The notes below the pieces were generated by a model. The model saw only the letters and a list, made by a program, of their open reading frames with translations. It was not told the origin of the DNA and did not search any database. A DNA stretch of 64,000 nucleotides from Sphingobium sp. MI1205 (GTDB lineage Bacteria; Pseudomonadota; Alphaproteobacteria; Sphingomonadales; Sphingomonadaceae): contig NZ_CP005188.1 of the NCBI RefSeq assembly GCF_001563285.1, forward strand, positions 315,501 through 379,500, in the 5' to 3' direction. The position numbers were made by a program, and so were the translations under genes. Within the stretch, counting starts at the first letter, position 1. Every line of letters begins with the position of its first letter. Positions 1 through 7,551 of this stretch are shown here, in pieces.

Positions 1-1
1 A

Positions 2-22
2 GCGATTCCGCCCGACGCATGA
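2..22 (+). CDS. 3' end of a gene entering from the left (probable gpR-like tail completion protein)
   Basis: Only the last six codons and a TGA stop are in the window. The stop overlaps the ATG of the next gene (ATGA), as in tightly packed phage tail operons. In P2 the gene before gpS is gpR, also a tail completion protein, so gpR is the likely identity, but this comes from position only; the few residues carry no family signal. Confidence 0.35.
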   Translation, partial: AIPPDA

Positions 23-690
23 GCGAGGATCTTGCCGAGATCGAGCGCATTGCCGGGGCGCTGATCCGCAGCCTGTCATCAGGCCAGCGCCGCACCCTCA
101 TGCGCCGCATGGCCCGCACCATGGCCCAGAGCCAGCGCGAGCGCATCGCCGCCCAGCGCCAGCCTGACGGCTCGAAATTCGAGGCGCGCAAGGAAAAGGC
201 CCCGCCGGTGTCGGGCCGGGGGGCGACATGCTTTCTCTATCCATCCGGCGGCGGTGGCGAGCCGCGCAAGGTCATCATGAATTCGTTCGCCTGGACGACG
301 GGGCGCATGATGACAGGCTTCGACATTGAGGCTGGCGGGATCCGCTCATTCGAGTTCGACAAGGTTGTGAAATGGCTCCCGATCCCCGAAGAGCATCGCA
401 ACGCGGGGGGCAGCAGTCTTCGCCGCCGGGGCGGCCTGCGTCGCCGCGCCATGTTCCGGCGCTTGGCGAGTGGGCGATTCCTGCGCACCGGGGCGGATGA
501 TCAGGGCTTCTGGGTCGGCTTTTCCGGCAAGGTGTCGCAGATCGCAGGCGTTCACCAGTATGGCCTGCGCGACAAGCCATCGTTGCGCGCCAAGGCCGTG
601 CCCTATCCCAAGCGTGAACTGCTCGGCGCGACGGCGGCGGACCGTGAGCAGCTGCTAGACATGCTCTATACTCAGTTAGCAGAAGTGTAA
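19..690 (+). CDS. P2 gpS-like phage virion morphogenesis / tail completion protein
   Basis: 223 residues, longer than P2 gpS (about 150). It starts with an acidic helix, then an arginine-rich stretch with repeated RRM/AQ patterns (residues 22-45), as in the phage virion morphogenesis family. The C-terminal half has the family's pattern of an aromatic-rich core and a VHQYGLRD-type motif near residue 177, followed by a conserved RELLG segment. Members of this family complete the tail before it joins the head. It overlaps the preceding gene by 4 bp. The expected downstream partners V and W are not next: a minus-strand cargo gene begins 6 bp after the stop. Function is inferred from family and position. 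Confidence 0.8.
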   Translation: MSEDLAEIERIAGALIRSLSSGQRRTLMRRMARTMAQSQRERIAAQRQPDGSKFEARKEKAPPVSGRGATCFLYPSGGGGEPRKVIMNSFAWTTGRMMTGFDIEAGGIRSFEFDKVVKWLPIPEEHRNAGGSSLRRRGGLRRRAMFRRLASGRFLRTGADDQGFWVGFSGKVSQIAGVHQYGLRDKPSLRAKAVPYPKRELLGATAADREQLLDMLYTQLAEV

Positions 691-696
691 TGCGTC

Positions 697-1341
697 TCAG
701 ATCGCCAAATGATCGCTCAGTGAGAGTTCTTGATGCATCGCATGCCAAGCTTGGAAACGAAGCTGGCTGATCTTGTTCCAGTGATCTTTCATCATTTGGG
801 TGGCCGCCTTTAGGTCGCCCTTATGTCGCTGACCCATATCCTTCATATATTCCGTATCGGGTTGCGCGAGACATATCAAATCAACCATTTCGGCGAGCGG
901 CTTGCTCGCGTTCTGTGAAAATACTCGCGATATTTCGTCACTCAATGAATACCATTCAGTGACTAAATCATCATCTATGTCCGCTCGATTATCCGATTGT
1001 CTGTCGGTAACTTCATACATGTTTAAGAATTCATCCAGCAGCTTCTTCCGCATGTGGTAAATATCGACGCGGAGTTGCCGTTCGGTCACTCTACGGGTGA
1101 ATGCAAACTGCTCCCGGCTCAGCTTCCACACCATATAGGCGAAGACCACTTGCCCGACTGCGCCAAAAGCGGTGAAGAAATCGGTGAATGGGTTGCCCTT
1201 TTTTGTCGCGGTGACAACGGCAAGCATGATCATCAGGATCATTATCGCCCAAAAAGCGAAGGCGAATGCCGGCGGAATGGCCGCCGCTAGTAGTTTCTCA
1301 TGCTTCCGGCTCCGCGGCCACTTTCCACAATCCCGTTTCAT
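697..1341 (-). CDS. Two-TM membrane protein, cargo gene in the phage tail cluster
   Basis: 214 residues, on the strand opposite to the surrounding tail genes. A basic N-terminus is followed by two hydrophobic segments (about residues 18-45 and 55-73). The remainder is a charged, probably helical cytoplasmic domain with many aspartates and lysines. Base composition is visibly more AT-rich than the flanking tail genes, suggesting separate acquisition. I recognise no family. Placement as a lone reversed gene between tail genes is typical of morons, which often act in the lysogen, for instance in superinfection exclusion; that role is an inference from position and membrane topology only. Confidence 0.6.
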   Translation of the reverse strand: MKRDCGKWPRSRKHEKLLAAAIPPAFAFAFWAIMILMIMLAVVTATKKGNPFTDFFTAFGAVGQVVFAYMVWKLSREQFAFTRRVTERQLRVDIYHMRKKLLDEFLNMYEVTDRQSDNRADIDDDLVTEWYSLSDEISRVFSQNASKPLAEMVDLICLAQPDTEYMKDMGQRHKGDLKAATQMMKDHWNKISQLRFQAWHAMHQELSLSDHLAI

Positions 1342-1397
1342 GAACTGCTATTGGCATGAGGCCGCAAGCAGGGGAAGCTGGCAGGTGGCCTGATGCA

Positions 1398-1431
1398 GCA
1401 TTTGGATAGTGGCCTGTCCAAATACAGGGGC
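1398..1431. promoter_or_regulatory. Palindromic element, copy 1, before the J operon
   Basis: 34-bp element with inverted arms ATTTGGA (1400-1406) and TCCAAAT (1417-1423) around a 10-nt spacer. It matches 7483-7516 at 29 of 34 positions, with the differences mainly in the spacer. It lies between the reversed cargo gene (start 1341) and the rightward gpJ gene (1460). A promoter/operator role for the tail operon is inferred from position. Confidence 0.6.
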
Positions 1432-1459
1432 ATAGCGCACTACTATCGCCTGCCCCGAC

Positions 1460-2362
1460 ATGGCCGACATGGCCGATGCTACCTTCACCGCTGTCGATCT
1501 GTCGCGCCTGCCCGCGCCCAGCATTATCGAGGCTCTCGATTTCGAGGCGATCTATGCTGATGCCGTCGCGCACATGCAGTCGATCATGCCGGGATTCGAG
1601 GCCCGCGACAGCGATCCAGCGTCGAAGCTGCTCCAGACCTTCGCCTATCTTGTCCAGCTGCACCGGCAGCGCGTCAATGACGCGGCTCGGGCTGTCATGC
1701 CCGCCTACGCCACCGGGGCCGATCTCGACAACATCGCCGCCCTGTTCGGCATTACCCGCTTCACCCTCGTTCCGGCTGACGAAGTGCTGGGCATCCCGGC
1801 GATTATGGAGAGCGATGCGGATTTCCGCCGCCGCATGGTGCTGGCGCCCGAGGGCTATTCGGTCGCCGGGCCAGAAGGTGCCTATGTCTTCCACGCGCTT
1901 TCAGCGGATGAGGACGTGCTGGACGCCAGCGCCATCAGCCCCGCTCCGGGGGAAGTGCTGGTGTCGGTTCTTTCGCGCACCGGATCGGGTGAAGCTTCGC
2001 CCGAGCTGCTCACGGCGGTCGATGCCTTCGTGTCAGATGAGACGCGCCGCCCGCTGACGGATTTCGTCACGGTCCAGTCGGCAGAGATCATAGAATATGC
2101 GGTCGTTGCGACGCTGACCACCTTCAGCGGCCCTGATGGCAGCGTTGTGCTTGCGACCGCGCAGGCGAGCCTTCTCGCCTATGTCGAGGCGAGCCATCGG
2201 CTTGGCCGCGACATCACCCGCTCGGGCCTGTTTGCCGCCCTCCATGTTGAGGGCGTGCAAAATGTCGTGCTGACCTCGCCTGCTGCCGACATCGTCGTTT
2301 CGCGCGTCCAGGCACCGCACTGCACCGGCATCACGGTCAATTACGCGGGCACGGGCGAATGA
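1460..2362 (+). CDS. P2 gpJ-like baseplate assembly protein
   Basis: 300 residues, close to P2 gpJ (302). The N-terminal FEAIYADAV / SDPASKLLQ / YLVQLHRQRVND pattern and the following GADLDNIAALFG motif are typical of the Baseplate_J family, which forms the wedge at the edge of the baseplate with gpW and gpI. Its stop overlaps the start of gpI by 4 bp. No convincing Shine-Dalgarno precedes the first ATG; a second in-frame ATG lies 9 bp downstream, so the exact start is uncertain. In P2 the order is V-W-J-I, whereas here J-I come first. Confidence 0.9.
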   Translation: MADMADATFTAVDLSRLPAPSIIEALDFEAIYADAVAHMQSIMPGFEARDSDPASKLLQTFAYLVQLHRQRVNDAARAVMPAYATGADLDNIAALFGITRFTLVPADEVLGIPAIMESDADFRRRMVLAPEGYSVAGPEGAYVFHALSADEDVLDASAISPAPGEVLVSVLSRTGSGEASPELLTAVDAFVSDETRRPLTDFVTVQSAEIIEYAVVATLTTFSGPDGSVVLATAQASLLAYVEASHRLGRDITRSGLFAALHVEGVQNVVLTSPAADIVVSRVQAPHCTGITVNYAGTGE

Positions 2363-2910
2363 CCTATCCGTCGATCTTGCCCCCTTCATCGACTGCGTTG
2401 GAAAAGGCGCTGGAGCAGACGGCTGCTCGCATCCTCGACTTTCCAGCGCCGGTGCGCGCGGTCTGGTCGCCCAACGATTGTCCGATCGAACTGCTGCCGT
2501 GGCTCGCATGGGGCCTGTCGCTCGACAACTGGTCTTCCGATTGGACGGAAGCAATCAAGCGCGAGCGCGTCCGCCGCGCTATCCCAATCGCCCGGCAGAA
2601 GGGCACCGCCGCGTCCGTGCGCGCCGTCGTCCAGAGCTTCGGCGGTTCCGTTGCAATCCGCGAATGGTGGCAGCAGGAGCCCAAGGGCGACCCGCACACC
2701 TTCAACCTTGTGATGAACCTTGAGCAGGACGGCGTGCCCGCCTCCGCTGCCTTCGTTGATCAGGTTATTGCGGAAGTCAGCCGCGCCAAGCCGGTGCGCA
2801 GCCACTTCACCTTCACGCAGGGCGTCACCGCAAAGGCCGGAATCGGCTTGGTCGCGGCGGTTCGCCCAACCATCTATGCCCGCCTTTCCTGCACTGCACC
2901 GGCGGCCTGA
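2359..2910 (+). CDS. P2 gpI-like phage tail protein I
   Basis: 183 residues (P2 gpI is 176). The early motif with PVRAVWSPNDCP, LPWLAWGLSLDNW and the later KGTAASVRAVV pattern are signatures of tail protein I. With gpJ it forms the baseplate wedge and connects to the tail fibre. It overlaps gpJ by 4 bp and is followed 11 bp later by the fibre gene, so J-I-H form one translational unit. Confidence 0.9.
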   Translation: MTYPSILPPSSTALEKALEQTAARILDFPAPVRAVWSPNDCPIELLPWLAWGLSLDNWSSDWTEAIKRERVRRAIPIARQKGTAASVRAVVQSFGGSVAIREWWQQEPKGDPHTFNLVMNLEQDGVPASAAFVDQVIAEVSRAKPVRSHFTFTQGVTAKAGIGLVAAVRPTIYARLSCTAPAA

Positions 2911-2921
2911 CCGGAGGAATC

Positions 2922-4907
2922 ATGGCTCTCACCATCATCGTCACCAATGCTGGCCGGGCTGCGCTGGTCAATGCCGCAAACACTGGAACCGCGCCTGTCA
3001 CCATCGCACAAGTGGGCCTGTCGGGCACGGCTCTCGTGCCCTCTGCGACCGCGACCGCGCTTCCCGGCGAGTTCAAGCGGCTTGCCACCATATCCGGCGA
3101 CGTGGTTGCCGACGACACCATCCACCTCATCGTTCGCGATGAAGGCACAGACGTCTTCACCGTGCGTAGCATCGGACTTTACCTCGCCGATGGCACTCTG
3201 TTCGCGATCTATGGGCAGGCCGCCGTGCTTGTCGAGAAATCTGCGCAGGCGATGATGCTCATCGCGATCGACGTAAAGTTCGAGGACGTGGCCGCCACGA
3301 CACTCACTTTTGGCGACGCCAATTTCCTCAACCCTCCCGCGACGACGGAACAGATGGGCGTGGTGGAGCTGGCGACGCTCGCCGAGGCGATTGCAGGCAT
3401 CGACACGACGCGCGTTCCCGCTGCGAAGATGATCAAAGATGCCGTCACTTCGTGGCTCGACAGCCGCTTCGGCGCAAACAATGCCAGCATCTGGCATCCG
3501 GGCAATGATGGTGCCGGATCAGGTCTGGACGCTGATCTGCTCGACGGGCAGCAGGGCAGCTATTACACCAACATTACCGCGCGCCTTGGCTACACTCCAG
3601 TCCAGCAAGGTACTGGTGTCGGACAGCTTGCAAACAGCATCAAGATGGGCTGGTCGGGCACGCGCCTCAAGGCCACGGTGGATAGTTCCGATCTCGGCAA
3701 TCTTGTCTTTGATGGGCACATTACGGACGTCTGGCGGGCGTCGAACGACGGCGCGGGATCGGGACTTGATGCCGATCTGCTTGACGGTCAGCAGGCCACC
3801 TATTACACCGATATCACGGCGCGGCTTGGCTATACGCCGCTCAATTCCACTGCCTACACGGCGGAGGACGTCAAAACGAAACTGCTGACGGTGGACGGCG
3901 CAGGCAGCGGTTTCGATGCCGACCTGCTCGATGGGCAACACGGCAGCTATTATACGGCTATCACGGCGCGGCTTGGTTATACGCCCGTCGATGTCGCCGA
4001 CTACACAGCGGCAGACGTAAAAACGAAACTGCTGACGGTCGATGGTGCTGGCAGCGGTTTCGACGCTGACCTGCTCGACGGGCAACAGGGCAGCTATTAC
4101 ACGAACATCACCGCGCGGCTTGGCTACACCCCGCTTGATGCCTCGGGCGATACGCTCACTGGCGACCTCACTCTCCTTTATGCCACGCCGACGATCAGCT
4201 TCCGCGCGTCCGGCTATATGACGGGGTTTATCCGCAACGACGGCAACATCCTTTATTTCCTGCGCGGAGCCGTCAACGCGACGACCTTCACCGCAGTCAA
4301 CGGCACATGGCCGATGACCATCAACCTAGCGAATAATGAGGTGCGGGTAGGTGGCGAACTTTATGCCCGCAACGGAAATAAGGTCTGGGACGCTGGGAAT
4401 GACGGCGCTGGCTCCGGCATGGACGCCGACTTGCTCGATGGCCAGCAGGGCAGCTACTACACGGACATCGCGGCTCGGCTCGGCTTCACGCCAGTCAGGC
4501 AGGGTGGCGGCGCAGGCCAAGGGACCAACATCATCCGGATCGGGTGGAGCGGTTCGCGTCTGAAAGCGCAGGTCGATGGTGTAGATCAGGGCAATATCGT
4601 CTTCGACGCGCAGTTTGGTGCCCAAAATCTTTCGTCCAACGGATATCAGGTGCTGCCCGGCGGCCTGATCCTCCAGTGGGGCAACGTCGTTGCTCCAGCG
4701 AACGGCATCAACGCCATCACCTTCCCGATCGCCTTCCCCACCGAGTGCCTCGCTGGCTTCGCCACCAACATGTCGGGCGCGGTGCCTTCCGCCTGGGCAT
4801 CCGCCGGGAGCCAGTCTGCAACGGGCATGTCCGTGGGGCATGCCAGAGCGTCCCTTACAGCCGCCGCCGCCGGAACCGCCGCATTCTGGTGGGCCATCGG
4901 GAGATAA
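2922..4907 (+). CDS. P2 gpH-like tail fibre protein with five internal repeats
   Basis: 661 residues. The first about 150 residues match the N-terminal baseplate-attachment domain of P2-type fibres. The middle is built from five copies of a roughly 32-residue unit containing DGAGSG-x-DADLLDGQQ and ITARLGYTP, separated by variable spacers. The last 90 residues contain an LPGGLILQWG motif and an Ala/Gly-rich end resembling receptor-binding tips of other fibres. A TAC-type chaperone follows at once, as expected for a fibre gene. Host recognition role is family-based; the receptor is unknown. Confidence 0.88.
   Translation: MALTIIVTNAGRAALVNAANTGTAPVTIAQVGLSGTALVPSATATALPGEFKRLATISGDVVADDTIHLIVRDEGTDVFTVRSIGLYLADGTLFAIYGQAAVLVEKSAQAMMLIAIDVKFEDVAATTLTFGDANFLNPPATTEQMGVVELATLAEAIAGIDTTRVPAAKMIKDAVTSWLDSRFGANNASIWHPGNDGAGSGLDADLLDGQQGSYYTNITARLGYTPVQQGTGVGQLANSIKMGWSGTRLKATVDSSDLGNLVFDGHITDVWRASNDGAGSGLDADLLDGQQATYYTDITARLGYTPLNSTAYTAEDVKTKLLTVDGAGSGFDADLLDGQHGSYYTAITARLGYTPVDVADYTAADVKTKLLTVDGAGSGFDADLLDGQQGSYYTNITARLGYTPLDASGDTLTGDLTLLYATPTISFRASGYMTGFIRNDGNILYFLRGAVNATTFTAVNGTWPMTINLANNEVRVGGELYARNGNKVWDAGNDGAGSGMDADLLDGQQGSYYTDIAARLGFTPVRQGGGAGQGTNIIRIGWSGSRLKAQVDGVDQGNIVFDAQFGAQNLSSNGYQVLPGGLILQWGNVVAPANGINAITFPIAFPTECLAGFATNMSGAVPSAWASAGSQSATGMSVGHARASLTAAAAGTAAFWWAIGR
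3504..4493 (+). repeat. Five tandemly arranged coding repeats in the fibre shaft
   Basis: The unit, about 96 bp, begins at the codons for DGAGSG and ends at GYTP or GFTP. The first copy begins at 3504 and the fifth ends at 4493. Copies differ mainly by silent changes and at a few residues (L/F/M after GSG; N/D/A before I). Copies 3 and 4 are also preceded by near-identical KTKLLTV spacers, pointing to a recent internal duplication. Confidence 0.85.
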
Positions 4908-4910
4908 CCA

Positions 4911-5300
4911 ATGTCATTGTTCTTCGCGCCCTCGACCGGGGGATTTTACAAAGCTGAAATCCATGGCGACGCTATTCCGCCGGACGCCGTCGAGATAACA
5001 GCGGAGCAGCATGCCTCCCTTCTCGCCGGGCAGACCAATGGTTCCATCATTGTCGCGGATCAGGCTGGGCTTCCTACACTCGCCTCGCCGCCGCCGCCGT
5101 CCCCCGATCAGTTGATGATGTGGATGCGCGGCGAGCGCGACCAACTGCTGCGCGACAGCGATTTCACCCAGCTTCCTGACACTCCGATCGACCCGGCGCT
5201 GCGCGAAGAATGGCGGCTTTACCGTCAGGCGCTGCGCGATCTGCCGGAAGCGATCACAGATCCCGCCGCCATCAACTGGCCCATTCCTCCAGCATCATAG
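4911..5300 (+). CDS. Tail fibre assembly chaperone-like protein
   Basis: 129 residues. The N-terminal half begins with a short FFAPSTGGFY motif common in fibre assembly proteins. The C-terminal half carries the RDxLLxxSDFTQLPD ... WRLYRQALRDLP pattern found in tail assembly chaperones of the XkdW/TAC type. It lies 3 bp after the fibre stop, in the place of P2 gpG. It probably assists folding or trimerisation of the fibre; this is family-based. Confidence 0.75.
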   Translation: MSLFFAPSTGGFYKAEIHGDAIPPDAVEITAEQHASLLAGQTNGSIIVADQAGLPTLASPPPPSPDQLMMWMRGERDQLLRDSDFTQLPDTPIDPALREEWRLYRQALRDLPEAITDPAAINWPIPPAS

Positions 5301-5309
5301 GATTGCAGA

Positions 5310-5555
5310 ATGACCGACATTACGACCAAGATCGGAAAATACGATCCCGAGACCCGCTCGGTGCCCGTCACCTTCACGAGCGGTGAGATCGTCCACAAGC
5401 GCAGCGTCAATGCCGTGCTGAAGAATGACGGCAGCTACGATAGTGCAGGAACCAAGGCGCGCGTCGAGGACGTCGCAAGCGGAGTGGCGCACAAGATCGC
5501 TGCCGGTGTCATTACCGTTCCCGAGCCCCTCTCTGGGCCGCTTCCGTCTGAATGA
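5310..5555 (+). CDS. Small hypothetical phage protein
   Basis: 81 residues, 9 bp after the chaperone gene with an upstream purine-rich stretch. It contains DPETRSVPVTFTSGEIVHKRSVNAV, a short beta-rich pattern, and no membrane segment. It is probably co-transcribed with the fibre and chaperone genes. I do not recognise a family. Confidence 0.55.
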   Translation: MTDITTKIGKYDPETRSVPVTFTSGEIVHKRSVNAVLKNDGSYDSAGTKARVEDVASGVAHKIAAGVITVPEPLSGPLPSE

Positions 5556-5583
5556 AACAGTGGCGGCTATGAACGCCGCCGTT

Positions 5584-5705
5584 CCCCCTTTACGGAGGGG
5601 GCTTTGGATGTCCCCACATCCTCAAAGCCGCGAGCCTGCACTCGCACTCTCAAGGCAGCGCGCCTGCCTATTTCGAGTTCCCTCCGTGGCCGAGCCATGG
5701 AGGGA
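5584..5705 (+). other. Three consecutive stem-loops before the methylase gene
   Basis: In the 170-bp gap between two genes lie three inverted repeats. The first is CCCCC/GGGGG (5584-5601). The second is a bulged hairpin at 5600-5629 with a CCCC loop. The third is an 11-bp stem with one G-U pair and a 5-nt loop (5679-5705). The first two overlap at 5600-5601 and cannot form together. No U-run follows any of them. Confidence 0.5.
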
Positions 5706-5725
5706 CATCGTGCAGGAAATCCTAC

Positions 5726-6544
5726 ATGTCTACCCCTTTTGTTCTCGTTCGTCCTGTTTCGCCCGTCGCCGGTTATATCGGCGGAAAGCGCAACCTTTCC
5801 CGGCGGATATGCGCGATCATCGACGGCACGCCTCACAGCAGCTATGCGGAACCGTTCGTCGGCATGGGTGGCATCTTCCTGCGCCGTTCGCGCCGCCCGC
5901 GCGCCGAAGCGATCAACGATATTTCCGGCGACGTCGTGACGCTGTTCCGCTGCCTTGCCGAGCATTATCCCTATCTGATCGACATGCTGCGATTCCGCGT
6001 GGCGAGCCGCGCCGAGTTCGAGCGGCTGCTGGGGCAGGATCCTGACCGGCTGACGGATCTGCAGCGCGCCGTCCGCTTCCTCTATGTCCAGCGTCTCGCC
6101 TTCGGTGGCAAGGTGCGGGGACGTGGCTTCGGTGTCGATGCCGCGTCGCCCGCGCGCTTCGACGTCGGGAAGATCGAACCGCTGCTGGCGGACGTCCATG
6201 ATCGGCTGCAATCCGTCGTCATCGAGCGCCTGCCCTATGCCGAGTTCATCCGCCGCTATGACCGGGACGGCGCGCTCTTCTATCTCGATCCGCCCTATTG
6301 GGCATGCGAGCGTGACTATGGTGCCGATGTTTTTAGCCGTGCCGACTTCGCCGCCCTGGCTGACCAGCTGGCGGGAATCAAGGGCCGCTTCCTCATGTCG
6401 CTGAACGACAATGAGGGCGTGCGGGACACATTCTCCCGCTTCACCATCGCCGCGATCGACACGACATACAGCGTCGGCGGCAAGCCGACCAAGGCTGGCG
6501 AAGTGCTGATCAGCAATTTCCCGCTGCCCGCGAACGACGGCTAA
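5726..6544 (+). CDS. D12-class DNA adenine N6-methyltransferase
   Basis: 272 residues. The family layout is clear: the GGKR motif (19-22), the SAM-binding EPFVGMGG motif (42-49), a central target-recognition region, and the catalytic DPPYW motif (188-192). The protein would transfer methyl from SAM to adenine N6, GATC being the usual target of the family. No restriction enzyme gene adjoins it, so it is probably an orphan phage methylase used to evade host restriction or to time expression; that part is inference. It sits unexpectedly inside the tail cluster between the fibre genes and the TIR cargo gene. Confidence 0.88.
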   Translation: MSTPFVLVRPVSPVAGYIGGKRNLSRRICAIIDGTPHSSYAEPFVGMGGIFLRRSRRPRAEAINDISGDVVTLFRCLAEHYPYLIDMLRFRVASRAEFERLLGQDPDRLTDLQRAVRFLYVQRLAFGGKVRGRGFGVDAASPARFDVGKIEPLLADVHDRLQSVVIERLPYAEFIRRYDRDGALFYLDPPYWACERDYGADVFSRADFAALADQLAGIKGRFLMSLNDNEGVRDTFSRFTIAAIDTTYSVGGKPTKAGEVLISNFPLPANDG

Positions 6545-6551
6545 ATATTTT

Positions 6552-6584
6552 CCCGCGCAACAATCGTGAGCCGTGTTGCGCGGG
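6552..6584. terminator. Hairpin between convergent methylase and TIR genes
   Basis: Perfect 10-bp stem CCCGCGCAAC/GTTGCGCGGG with a 13-nt loop, between two convergent stops. It is preceded on the plus strand by ATATTTT, which gives a U-rich tail for the leftward transcript. Likely a terminator mainly for the TIR gene. Confidence 0.55.
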
Positions 6585-6607
6585 ATCAACTCAATTATTG
6601 AGAAGGC

Positions 6608-7381
6608 TCAAAATGGGCTCGGGCCGGTGAAATCAATTCGGTGAGGCTTTCCCTGCTGGCCGAATTCGATCCATTTGGGCAGTCTGGACAAATATATATG
6701 CGCAGTCATTGCGCTGTTCACAGGATTGGAGAATGTCCGCCCAAAATAGCCGTTCTGTCGCCCTTCGCCACACATCATGGCGACCATGCCTCCAAGAACA
6801 CCTTTAGGCCCGGGGCAGAATGCGGTCAGCAGATCCGCTTCTTTTTCGCTCACGACCGCGATGGAAGGCGTCCACGTGCCTGTTCGCGGCCACACTTCCA
6901 GCACAAAGCCATTATCCACCTTGTGCAGCTGATGCCCGAACACAAGAGGTTCTGCACCGCTCGCGCTCCTTGCTCCAGAGATGGAATCGCGAACCTGCTG
7001 CTGCCAGTCATTGCTGTGGAGATTGACGCAAAGGCGGGTCGCAAGGGCTGACGGCACCAGCAGAGGGTCGAATTCGCCAGAGAAGAGGCCGATGAGCGGA
7101 AAGGAGGATCCTCGCGTCCTGAGTGTCCGGTCGAGGGCATATGCCAGCTCCTCCTGACAGGGTTCACTCTTCAAGCTGTTTTCAGTCACGTAGATCGCCC
7201 AGGCACTGACCTCTGGACTGCGAATTGCTGCGTCGATCTGATCCCACAAGCGGCGACCCGCGAGCAGCTGCACCCGGTCATAGCTGACGTCTACGCCAAC
7301 GCGCCGCAGTTCCGCAATGATGTGATCTACGTCATCCTGCTCATTGTCTTTCCACGCATATGTAAGCCACAGTTTGCTCAT
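6608..7381 (-). CDS. TIR-domain protein, putative defence effector
   Basis: 257 residues, opposite in strand to the tail genes. Residues 3-85 form a TIR-like domain: LWLTYAWKD at the first strand, a helix ending GVDVSYD, and the YVTENSLKS-x-PCQEELAYAL motif. The glutamate near position 78 occupies the place of the catalytic Glu of TIR NADases. Residues about 130-257 form a second domain I do not recognise. A GGAGAG Shine-Dalgarno precedes the ATG. Bacterial TIR proteins commonly deplete NAD in abortive infection; here that is inferred from the domain and the cargo position. The C-terminal domain may be the sensor. Confidence 0.75.
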   Translation of the reverse strand: MSKLWLTYAWKDNEQDDVDHIIAELRRVGVDVSYDRVQLLAGRRLWDQIDAAIRSPEVSAWAIYVTENSLKSEPCQEELAYALDRTLRTRGSSFPLIGLFSGEFDPLLVPSALATRLCVNLHSNDWQQQVRDSISGARSASGAEPLVFGHQLHKVDNGFVLEVWPRTGTWTPSIAVVSEKEADLLTAFCPGPKGVLGGMVAMMCGEGRQNGYFGRTFSNPVNSAMTAHIYLSRLPKWIEFGQQGKPHRIDFTGPSPF

Positions 7382-7478
7382 CTATATCTCTCCGGCTTGA
7401 GCGGCGAGAGCTAGTTGATCGTAGGAACTTGCGCAATGAGCCCGGCGCCCGACGAGCGAAGCCTGCGCCCTGCCAACG

Positions 7479-7516
7479 CCCTGCATTTGGATAGCTTTCT
7501 GTCCAAATGCAGGGGC
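7479..7516. promoter_or_regulatory. Palindromic element, copy 2, before the V operon
   Basis: Perfect 13-bp inverted repeat (7479-7491 and 7502-7514) around a 10-nt spacer. The 34 bp from 7483 repeat the element at 1398-1431. It lies between the reversed TIR gene (start 7381) and rightward gpV (7552), the same arrangement as copy 1. It could be a late promoter operator or a structured leader. Confidence 0.65.
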
Positions 7517-7551
7517 GCGAAAGGATGGAGCGCGCGCGTCATGGTCCGCGC

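Noticed and set aside
3504..4493. Fibre repeats considered as a CRISPR array
   Set aside because: Units are coding, in frame and about 96 bp or longer, with non-uniform spacing and no cas genes.
5726..6544. Methylase as half of a restriction-modification system
   Set aside because: No nuclease gene is adjacent; neighbours are a small unknown tail-operon gene and the TIR gene.
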